DNA of 42,795 nt, taken from Hallerella sp963652365. Lineage in GTDB: Bacteria > Fibrobacterota > Fibrobacteria > Fibrobacterales > Fibrobacteraceae. Shown one piece after another: positions 34,419-40,500 of this stretch; position 1 is the stretch's first letter; each line of letters opens with the position of its first letter. A program made the translations under genes and the position numbers. Location: assembly GCA_963652365.1 (NCBI GenBank), contig CAVJTH010000020.1:1-42795 (forward strand), written 5' to 3'. The notes beneath the pieces were generated by a model. That model made no database searches, was not told the origin of the DNA, and saw nothing but the letters and a program-made list of their open reading frames with translations.

Positions 34419-36347
34419 ATGGATTTTTCAAAGATTCCCCATCCCGTCAATTTCCGTTTTCGGGATTCCATCCAAGGCAAAGAGTTTTCCCATCTCGGCA
34501 ACGGCATTTTCCGCCTGCAAGTTTTTTTCGAAAGCGAAAACCCGAGACCGTTCGAATGGAACGAGGAAGCGTTCCGCACAAATGAAGATTCCAGGATATT
34601 TCGAAATCGCGTCAAGTTTGCCAAAGGGAAGTTTCAAGTCTTTTCCCCATCGGGCGAAGTCCTTCTCGAAAGCGCCCGCGAAGGATTTTTCGGAACCTGC
34701 AAGGACCGCTGGCTGATGCGTTTCGAACCGGATAAGGATTTTCACTTTTACGGACTGGGCGAACGCGCCGGAAAGCTCGACCGCAAGGGAACCCGTGCAC
34801 AGATGTGGAACGTCGATGCCTGGGGCGCGCACGGGACAATCAAGTGCCGCGACGACGATCCCGATCCTCTCTACGCGAACATTCCCTTTCTGCTGATTCG
34901 AAAAGGCGAAAACGCCGTCGGGATTCTCGTCAACGATGCAGGACGCGTCTTCTTTTCGCTCTCGCCCGATATGCGGCTTCACCCAAGCCAGGAACCGGTC
35001 CAGGGCTCGTCACTCTATTTTGGCAGCACAAGCGGTCCCGCCGACATTCTCTTTATCGTCGGAAGCGATGCCGCAGATGTCATTTCCAAGCTGGGAAAGC
35101 TCGCCGGACCGCTCCACGTTCCGCCGGAATGGGCGCTTGGCTATCACCAGAGCCGCTGGGGATATGCGGGGACAAAGGATTTGATCTATCTGGACAAGGA
35201 AATGTCCGAGCGTAAAATTCCTTGCGACGGACTGTTTCTCGACATCGACTACATGGACCGCTACAAGGTATTCACGACAAACGAAAAGACATTCCGAAAT
35301 CCCGAACGGATTACGAAAAAGCTTTTGAAAAAAGGACGGCATGTCATCCCGATTCTTGACCCGGGAGTCCGCGACGAAAATTACTTTATACGGAATGACG
35401 GAATCAGGAAAAAGATTTTCTGCAAAAATCCGAACGGGGATTTTTACCGAGGATTCGTATGGCCCGGTGCGACGCTCTTCCCGGACTTTTCCACCGAAGA
35501 AGGCAGGTCCTGGTGGGCAAGGCGCGTCGAAAAATTTTCCAGAAAGGGATTTTACGGTTACTGGATTGACATGAACGATCCGAGCACGGGATCCGTATCC
35601 GACGATGAAATGCTTTTCTTTCACGGAAAAAAGGACCACGAGAGCTTTCACAATCTCTACGCAAGCGGCATGGCGAAAGCGACCTTCGAAGGCCTCAAGA
35701 AAGCGCACCCGAAAGAGAGCCCGTTCATCCTTTCCCGCAGCGCGAGCTTCGGAACGGGACGCTACGCGGGCATCTGGCTCGGCGACAATTTCAGCACATG
35801 GAAAGCCCTGAAGGAATCCATCCCGATGGCATTGAACGTTTCCCTTTCGGGGATTCCCCTCGTCGGCGCGGATATCGGAGGATTCGGTGAAGATTCCTCG
35901 GCGGAACTTCTCGCCCGCTGGGCGGAAGCCGCAGTGCTCTTTCCGTTTTTCCGCATCCATTCTTCCAAAAACTGCAAGCGGCAGGAACCGTGGGAGTTCG
36001 GGAAGTCCTGCGAAGAACGCGTCAGGAATGCAGTTCTCTTTCGGGAGAGAATGCGACCGATTCTGTACAAATTATTTAAAGAGGCGAGGGAGACAGGCGC
36101 GCCCGTGATGCGCCCGCTCTTCTACCTGGGAAAGGACGCCGCGAAGATTTCCGACGCCCGGATGGAAGACGAATATCTCGTCGGAAACTCCCTGCTGGTC
36201 GCTCCGATTCTCGAAGAAGGCGCAACGAGCCGCCCGGTCGAACTTCCCCGGGGAAAGTGGCAAAACCTTTCGACCGGAAAAGTCTTCTCGGAAAAATTCA
36301 CCTACACGCCGTCAAGGCTCGAACTCGCCGTGTTCGGGAAGGTGTAA
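34419..36347 (+). CDS. Glycoside hydrolase family 31 (alpha-glucosidase-like)
   Basis: A 642-residue GH31 enzyme that hydrolyses or transfers alpha-linked glucose or xylose. The N-terminal beta-sandwich (YGLGERAGKLDR) leads into the barrel, with LFLDIDYMD, the nucleophile Asp384 in YWIDMNDPS, and the acid/base region GIWLGDNFSTW. No signal peptide is seen, so it is probably cytoplasmic. The last 132 codons (from 35948) are present again at 40090-40489. The frame is intact, so the inserted island left a complete gene. Sequence beyond the stop at 36347 is AT-rich island DNA, whereas the old downstream neighbour now lies at 40501. Confidence 0.93.
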   Translation: MDFSKIPHPVNFRFRDSIQGKEFSHLGNGIFRLQVFFESENPRPFEWNEEAFRTNEDSRIFRNRVKFAKGKFQVFSPSGEVLLESAREGFFGTCKDRWLMRFEPDKDFHFYGLGERAGKLDRKGTRAQMWNVDAWGAHGTIKCRDDDPDPLYANIPFLLIRKGENAVGILVNDAGRVFFSLSPDMRLHPSQEPVQGSSLYFGSTSGPADILFIVGSDAADVISKLGKLAGPLHVPPEWALGYHQSRWGYAGTKDLIYLDKEMSERKIPCDGLFLDIDYMDRYKVFTTNEKTFRNPERITKKLLKKGRHVIPILDPGVRDENYFIRNDGIRKKIFCKNPNGDFYRGFVWPGATLFPDFSTEEGRSWWARRVEKFSRKGFYGYWIDMNDPSTGSVSDDEMLFFHGKKDHESFHNLYASGMAKATFEGLKKAHPKESPFILSRSASFGTGRYAGIWLGDNFSTWKALKESIPMALNVSLSGIPLVGADIGGFGEDSSAELLARWAEAAVLFPFFRIHSSKNCKRQEPWEFGKSCEERVRNAVLFRERMRPILYKLFKEARETGAPVMRPLFYLGKDAAKISDARMEDEYLVGNSLLVAPILEEGATSRPVELPRGKWQNLSTGKVFSEKFTYTPSRLELAVFGKV

Positions 36348-36355
36348 ATTCCGAT
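35948..36355 (+). repeat. Left copy of 408-bp direct repeat (GH31 3' end)
   Basis: These 408 bases match 40090-40497 at a constant offset of 4142. The first 261 bases are identical; I count seven substitutions, all in 36209-36351. Five are in codons (four silent, one Glu to Gly), one changes the stop (TAA here, TGA in the other copy), and one lies just after it. Homology ends at 36355. Confidence 0.95.
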
Positions 36356-36370
36356 GGAGAATAGGCTTTT

Positions 36371-36748
36371 CTAAAATTTTCTATCCACGTAGATTTTTGC
36401 AGAAGGTATACTTTTACTCAAATAATTCAATACCTGTAAAATTCTTTTTTTGGCAAATCGTTGCAGTATGAAACTTCGAACTTTAGGAAGCCAATCTATG
36501 ATTACTAATATTTTACTGCATTGTTTCAACTTATTTATCATTTCGAAGACATCTTTTTCTTTATTGGCATTCAGCAATTCGCTGATAGCAATTTTTCTTA
36601 TATACTCATTTTCATCAAAGAGTTCATAATCATAGCGAAAATCAAGAATTGATGTTTCAAGCTTATGAGTTTTAAATTTTGTTTGAACAATTTCTTGTTT
36701 ATCCCAAACCAAACCGAACAATTTATATGTAGTTTTCACTTTACGCAC
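36371..36748 (-). CDS. Small island protein of unknown function (DUF4417 gene partner)
   Basis: A 125-residue protein, basic, with alternating helices and short strands (for example CSKILVIIDWLPKVRSFILQ). I recognise no family. It overlaps the end of the DUF4417 gene by eight bases if it begins at the GTG 36748. A GTG at 36739, three codons later, has GGAG eight bases upstream and may be the real start. Overlap implies cotranslation with the DUF4417 protein. Base composition is AT-rich like the whole island. It ends 15 bases from the left island junction. Confidence 0.6.
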   Translation of the reverse strand: MRKVKTTYKLFGLVWDKQEIVQTKFKTHKLETSILDFRYDYELFDENEYIRKIAISELLNANKEKDVFEMINKLKQCSKILVIIDWLPKVRSFILQRFAKKRILQVLNYLSKSIPSAKIYVDRKF

Positions 36749-37412
36749 TCCGCTTGTACTTTTTGCTCAAATAATGATAATCACCGTATATGCGGAAATT
36801 AATACCGACGACATCCAATTTATCTAGCGCAATTTGATCTTGCGCTCCGTAGATAGCTAATTTTGAAGGCATTACATGTAAAACTTCCGACACAAAGCGA
36901 AAATCCTGCGGAACCTCTTTTGTGCAACCAAGAAAACCTGTAGCCCACATTACTCCTTTTGGAATTCCGTCTAAATTCCTGACAGAATGAGCATCGCCAG
37001 TTCGAAGATTTGCAACAACCTTTATCCCATTCACCGCAAGAACTGCCATAAACAATTGATGAAGCAACATAATCATGTCTTGCCATTCTTCATCCATATC
37101 GCTTGTAACAGTAATATCTATGGTAACCACTCCCAAGAATTTTCGATATTCTACAATTTCTCTCAAAATATTTTCAAGCCTTGGATAAATTCTCTTGTCT
37201 CCACAGTAAAAACAAATCAATGTTTTTTTAGGGTTCAAATTCAAGAGACTTTTGCGAAAATCATAGGGCAAGATCAAACCAGGCCATTCATCCAGAAACA
37301 TTTCTCGTTTTAACAACGGAAACCCATACTTATTAAATTTGACACCATGTTTTTTCAGATAGAAAATGTACTCTTCGGCAATTTTCACAAGATCGGTGAA
37401 ATTTTTAACCAT
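36741..37412 (-). CDS. DUF4417 domain protein
   Basis: About 223 residues. WPGLILPYDFRKSL, CFYCGDKRIYPRLENI, VVTIDITVTSDMDEEWQD, GIKVVANLRTGD and LDGIPKGVMWATGFLGCTK follow the order of blocks I know from DUF4417 proteins of phages and mobile elements; the molecular function of that family is not established. The start chosen is the ATG at 37412, six bases after GAGGG; the frame extends 20 codons upstream. It is coupled to the small gene downstream. The 156-base gap before it holds a copy of the candidate RNA element. It could be part of a defence or mobile-element module. Confidence 0.7.
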   Translation of the reverse strand: MVKNFTDLVKIAEEYIFYLKKHGVKFNKYGFPLLKREMFLDEWPGLILPYDFRKSLLNLNPKKTLICFYCGDKRIYPRLENILREIVEYRKFLGVVTIDITVTSDMDEEWQDMIMLLHQLFMAVLAVNGIKVVANLRTGDAHSVRNLDGIPKGVMWATGFLGCTKEVPQDFRFVSEVLHVMPSKLAIYGAQDQIALDKLDVVGINFRIYGDYHYLSKKYKRSA

Positions 37413-37486
37413 TTTCAACCCTCTGGAATTGAATTTCATGCAAATGAAATCCTGATTTGTTTTTGCCTGCAAAAATTGCTATCTTA

Positions 37487-37565
37487 AAGACTCCTCAGCC
37501 TTGTTTGGATAACCAATATTCAGCAAGCGATTTGTCGGGAAGTGGCTGCTACCATTTTCCCGACA
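37487..37565 (-). ncRNA. Candidate structured RNA element, copy A
   Basis: Read on the minus strand, hairpin 1 pairs 37557-37565 (TGTCGGGAA) with 37533-37541 over nine bases. After a small internal loop TGG/CCA closes the hexaloop TAGCAG (37546-37551). About 40 bases later comes AAGGCTGAGGA, where AAGG (37499-37502) pairs with TCTT (37487-37490) around a loop starting CTGAGGA. The same loops, order and spacing occur in copy B at 39951-40037. It begins three bases after the PIN gene stop and precedes the DUF4417 gene. There is no T-tract after hairpin 1, so it is not a simple terminator. Class unknown. Confidence 0.5.
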
Positions 37566-37568
37566 TTT

Positions 37569-38078
37569 TTATCCACTTTTCCATTTCATTAGAGCATATT
37601 CACATTCCTTCTTTGGCAAACAGTTGTTTGTTTTTAATATTTCTTCCAAGCATTCCGCAGCCTGTGAAAAATTTAGCACTCCATTTCGAATCATTCCTTC
37701 AATAACCAGCAATAGATTATATACCTTGGACGTATACTGCTTTGCAATTTTCAAAAAATTCCAATCGCTAGACAAAATCGCAAACTTATTTTTCTTGGCA
37801 TAAAAGATTATCAACGCCTCCGAATATGTCAACTTGCCTGATAGGGAAGTATAAAAATCAAAAATTTCGTCCGCCAAGGATTCTTCAAAATCAATAATAC
37901 TTAGCTTGTTAAAATTTTTAATCCGGCAAAATACTTCCGGAGCAACAAAGTTTTTTAACTCCAGCAAAATGTCACTTATTACATAGAATTCACATTCCAT
38001 AGACAATAAAGCCTTTAGCAAAGTAACAGAAAGCATATCTCGAATCAGATTTGCATCTATAAGAAAGCGGGATTTCAT
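37569..38078 (-). CDS. PIN-domain ribonuclease, probable toxin
   Basis: A 169-residue PIN-like protein. The acidic active-site set is visible: Asp8 (FLIDAN), Glu40 (ILLELKNF), Glu87 (YSEALIIF) and Asp105 (ILSSDWNF). PIN toxins cleave RNA, often tRNA or rRNA. The C-terminal helices after the last aspartate resemble the DUF3368-type arrangement. Its ATG overlaps the stop of the HTH-ImmA/IrrE gene (TAATG), so the pair is translated together, as in a toxin-antitoxin or protease-regulated module. AT-rich. Exact family not certain. Confidence 0.72.
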   Translation of the reverse strand: MKSRFLIDANLIRDMLSVTLLKALLSMECEFYVISDILLELKNFVAPEVFCRIKNFNKLSIIDFEESLADEIFDFYTSLSGKLTYSEALIIFYAKKNKFAILSSDWNFLKIAKQYTSKVYNLLLVIEGMIRNGVLNFSQAAECLEEILKTNNCLPKKECEYALMKWKSG

Positions 38079-39127
38079 TAGAGCGCAAATTCCTTTACAA
38101 CAAAATCGATATTCTTCCTAAGCAAGGTGGCAGCCTTGGAAACCGTAATAAGACCCTTATTTAAAGCGAAAAAGACAAGACGAAAAAGACGGTCGGAATG
38201 CTCTTCATGCCAAAAATTTCTTTCAACAAGTTCTTTATAATCCGGATTTTTGTTTTTATGTATTCGATAACCGGCATAACGCTTTTCAGCGATAAGCCCG
38301 CATTCTTTCATTTTATGCATGATTGCATCAAATGATATTCCAAATTCCATTTGAATTGGCCGAATATCATAAAAGGAATAATCATTCTTGCCTAAACCTA
38401 GATGTTTTCTCAGTGCTGTCTCGGGAAGAAGCATTTCGCTTGCAAAACAATTGCATATATTTTCCACTTCACGTTGCAACAAGGCAGAATCGATATTCAG
38501 CACAAGATGCCCCAATTCATGAAGCGTTGTCAAACGTTTTCTTTCAGGATAATCATTTTTTGCAAGTACAACGATGGGGTAAAGATCATTAACCCAAGCA
38601 CTCAATCCGTCAAATCCAGGTATTTCCTCTAACTCTATGACAATAACCCCATGTCTTTCCAGCAGTTCTACAACATTGCCAATGCATCCATCTTCCAAAT
38701 TCCATTCCTTCCTAAGACTTTGCGCTGCATATTTCGCATCAACCAAATTCTTTACATGGTATTTTGGCATTTTTTCTTTAGAACGCATTCCGCATGTTTC
38801 CTCCAATTCAACATAACGCTCTATCAAATCAGCCGAAACATGTTCTATCATTTTTTTTACCTTTTCAGAAACGCGGTCTTTCTTTCTAAAACGAACGGCT
38901 TCCATCTGAAATTTCAAAGGGCGAAGAAAATAATCAGAAGGCAACTCCAAAGCATTCGACAAAGCTTTTAAATGAGTCGGATTAGGTTTAAGTTCACCCT
39001 TTTCAAAGCGAGAAATAGTCATCTTGGAAACCGCCGGTTCCATGTGCAAACAAAGTTCATCCATAGACCAGCCTTTCATCAGACGGGCATTTTTTAACCT
39101 TTTTGAAAAGTCATTCAAATTGAGCAT
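38078..39127 (-). CDS. HTH-XRE / ImmA-IrrE metallopeptidase
   Basis: A 349-residue protein with an N-terminal XRE helix-turn-helix (residues 5-65, SMDELCLHM to MTISRFEKGE). A COG2856 peptidase domain follows, with zinc-binding His203, Glu204 and His207 in HELGH and a further ligand in the helix CFASEMLLPE. In known cases (ImmA, IrrE) such proteases cut a repressor when activated. Here DNA-binding and protease parts are fused and the neighbouring gene encodes a PIN ribonuclease, so it is likely to regulate or neutralise it. TTGGAG precedes the ATG. It follows the 118-residue gene by 24 bases. Confidence 0.87.
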   Translation of the reverse strand: MLNLNDFSKRLKNARLMKGWSMDELCLHMEPAVSKMTISRFEKGELKPNPTHLKALSNALELPSDYFLRPLKFQMEAVRFRKKDRVSEKVKKMIEHVSADLIERYVELEETCGMRSKEKMPKYHVKNLVDAKYAAQSLRKEWNLEDGCIGNVVELLERHGVIVIELEEIPGFDGLSAWVNDLYPIVVLAKNDYPERKRLTTLHELGHLVLNIDSALLQREVENICNCFASEMLLPETALRKHLGLGKNDYSFYDIRPIQMEFGISFDAIMHKMKECGLIAEKRYAGYRIHKNKNPDYKELVERNFWHEEHSDRLFRLVFFALNKGLITVSKAATLLRKNIDFVVKEFAL

Positions 39128-39151
39128 AGGATTTTCTCCAAAGGAAAAGTA

Positions 39152-39508
39152 TCAAAGCTGAATAACAATACCTGTGTTATATTCAATCGCTTTCGATGCA
39201 AATTCAAACATTTTTTCATAAATGGGTTTCAGAAATTCAGGCATATCCCTTACCAAACGCCCTTCAAGCCATTCTCTCAATTTTGCGCACTTTCCTGCGC
39301 CAAGATAATCCGCTTCCGAAAAATCCATCAAGGCATCACACAGTTTATCAACAGGTTCAATAAAATCTTTCTCGAAAAATTCACCGTATTTTTCATCTAT
39401 ATTAAAATTATACATTTCTACTCTTGGATCCGGCAAAATTTCCGGGACATCCGGTTCATCACCATAACAAGAAACACCTTCCAATGTTTTAAATAACACA
39501 AGCCACAT
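39152..39508 (-). CDS. Probable immunity protein for the adjacent toxin tip
   Basis: An acidic 118-residue single-domain protein (LEGVSCYGDEPDVPEILPDPRVEMY, then a helical part ending EYNTGIVIQL). Small, acidic and placed immediately after a toxin-tip-like gene, it has the features of immunity proteins in contact-dependent or Rhs systems. I recall similar proteins in that setting but cannot confirm the family. GGAGG lies seven bases before the ATG. The gap to the toxin-like gene is 68 bases, and the HTH-ImmA/IrrE gene follows in 24. Confidence 0.55.
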   Translation of the reverse strand: MWLVLFKTLEGVSCYGDEPDVPEILPDPRVEMYNFNIDEKYGEFFEKDFIEPVDKLCDALMDFSEADYLGAGKCAKLREWLEGRLVRDMPEFLKPIYEKMFEFASKAIEYNTGIVIQL

Positions 39509-39576
39509 TACATTTCCTCCTTGCGTTTGATTTTGAAATGTGTACCTTCCCTTGAATTTGTCAAAGTTCCATCCAA

Positions 39577-39879
39577 CTAAAAAAACAAGTTGGTCGTCTT
39601 GTTTTTTATCCGTAAATATCCAGCAATCATATCACAGATTACAATATTTTCCTTGCCTTCAAAACAATACTTGTATCCCTTTTTGTAGGCATCTGCATTG
39701 GATGCAAATTTATTTACGATGTCAATAATATTGACCTTTTCCTTTTTCCAATTTTCGTTAAACTTAGCTTCCCTTGCCTTTGTTCGATTATATCGTTCTT
39801 GATCAAAAGGATTATTTGGAACAACTTGTTCACAATAACACTTTGACGTTTTTGAATACACCTCTTTTGCGTTAGACAT
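39577..39879 (-). CDS. Orphan polymorphic-toxin C-terminal domain (Rhs/CDI-like), tentative
   Basis: A 100-residue protein. The stretch KAREAKFNENWKK followed by IVNKFAS, a lysine-rich segment and a late AGYLRIKN resembles the conserved C-terminal tip of many Rhs/CDI polymorphic toxins (pattern ARxAKFxxNW...KFA...GxxxRI). There is no delivery domain or signal peptide. It may be a displaced orphan toxin tip kept with its immunity gene, or a remnant. AAGGA lies before the ATG at 39879. It is the first gene after RNA-element copy B. Activity unknown. Confidence 0.5.
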   Translation of the reverse strand: MSNAKEVYSKTSKCYCEQVVPNNPFDQERYNRTKAREAKFNENWKKEKVNIIDIVNKFASNADAYKKGYKYCFEGKENIVICDMIAGYLRIKNKTTNLFF

Positions 39880-39950
39880 ACATATCCTTCAAAACGACCA
39901 TTTTAGGTCGAATCGGTTAAGGTTGGACTTCAACCGAAACAGGAGTTTTA

Positions 39951-40037
39951 AAGGTCCTCAGCCTTGATTGAACAACATATTTCGGCGTTTGTATTTATTA
40001 GAACTATAGCTGCTACCACAATCCTAATGTTACAAAC
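39951..40037 (-). ncRNA. Candidate structured RNA element, copy B
   Basis: On the minus strand a long hairpin pairs 40031-40037 with 39987-39993 (GTTTGTA/TACAAAC) and 40016-40027 with 39998-40009. The inner stem has 12 pairs, four of them G-U, and carries the hexaloop TAGCAG (40010-40015), identical to copy A. AAGGCTGAGGA follows, forming AAGG (39962-39965) with CCTT (39951-39954) around the loop CTGAGGA. The G-U pairs exist only in the minus-strand RNA; the plus-strand RNA would have A-C mismatches there. It precedes the toxin-tip gene by about 70 bases. Confidence 0.5.
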
Positions 40038-40044
40038 CTAGAAT

Positions 40045-40069
40045 ATTTACGAAGAAATGTATCGTAAAT
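40045..40069. repeat. Inverted repeat just inside the right island junction
   Basis: ATTTACGA (40045-40052) and TCGTAAAT (40062-40069) form a perfect 8-bp inverted repeat around nine bases, 20 bases from the right junction at 40090. It could be a terminator, a protein site or a recombination site. Confidence 0.6.
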
Positions 40070-40089
40070 TTTGTAAAATATGGAATACA

Positions 40090-40489
40090 TTTCCGCATCC
40101 ATTCTTCCAAAAACTGCAAGCGGCAGGAACCGTGGGAGTTCGGGAAGTCCTGCGAAGAACGCGTCAGGAATGCAGTTCTCTTTCGGGAGAGAATGCGACC
40201 GATTCTGTACAAATTATTTAAAGAGGCGAGGGAGACAGGCGCGCCCGTGATGCGCCCGCTCTTCTACCTGGGAAAGGACGCCGCGAAGATTTCCGACGCC
40301 CGGATGGAAGACGAATATCTCGTCGGAAACTCCCTGCTGGTCGCTCCGATACTCGAAGAAGGCGCAACGAGCCGCCCGGTCGAACTTCCCCGGGGAAAAT
40401 GGCAAAACCTTTCGACCGGAAAAGTCTTCTCGGGAAAATTCACCTACACGCCGTCAAGGCTCGAACTTGCCGTATTCGGGAAGGTGTGA
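40090..40489 (+). pseudogene. Displaced 3' fragment of the GH31 gene
   Basis: This is the last 132 codons of a GH31 gene without its N-terminal two thirds; nucleophile and acid/base residues are absent. It is almost identical to 35948-36347. An ATG at 40193 would permit a 98-residue peptide but it has no ribosome-binding site and no function is expected. Because the fragment lies 11 bases from the stop of the convergent gene at 40501, it is probably the original end of the GH31 gene, displaced when the island came in with a substitute 3' end. Confidence 0.88.
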
Positions 40490-40497
40490 GTTCCGAT
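40090..40497 (+). repeat. Right copy of 408-bp direct repeat
   Basis: This is the second copy of the GH31 3'-end duplication described at 35948-36355. Its left end at 40090 abuts AT-rich island sequence and its right end is four bases from the stop codon of the convergent gene. Confidence 0.95.
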
Positions 40498-40500
40498 TCC

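Noticed and set aside
37533..37565. Intrinsic terminator for the PIN gene
   Set aside because: The stem is strong but no T-tract follows on the minus strand, and the loop is conserved in copy B far from any stop codon.
37487..40037. Integron attC sites or a retron RNA as an explanation of the two repeated elements
   Set aside because: The conserved core RYYYAAC/GTTRRRY pattern of attC is not present, and no integrase or reverse transcriptase gene is in the window.
40193..40489. 98-codon frame in the GH31 fragment
   Set aside because: It is the in-frame remainder of the displaced GH31 3' end, without a promoter or ribosome-binding site.
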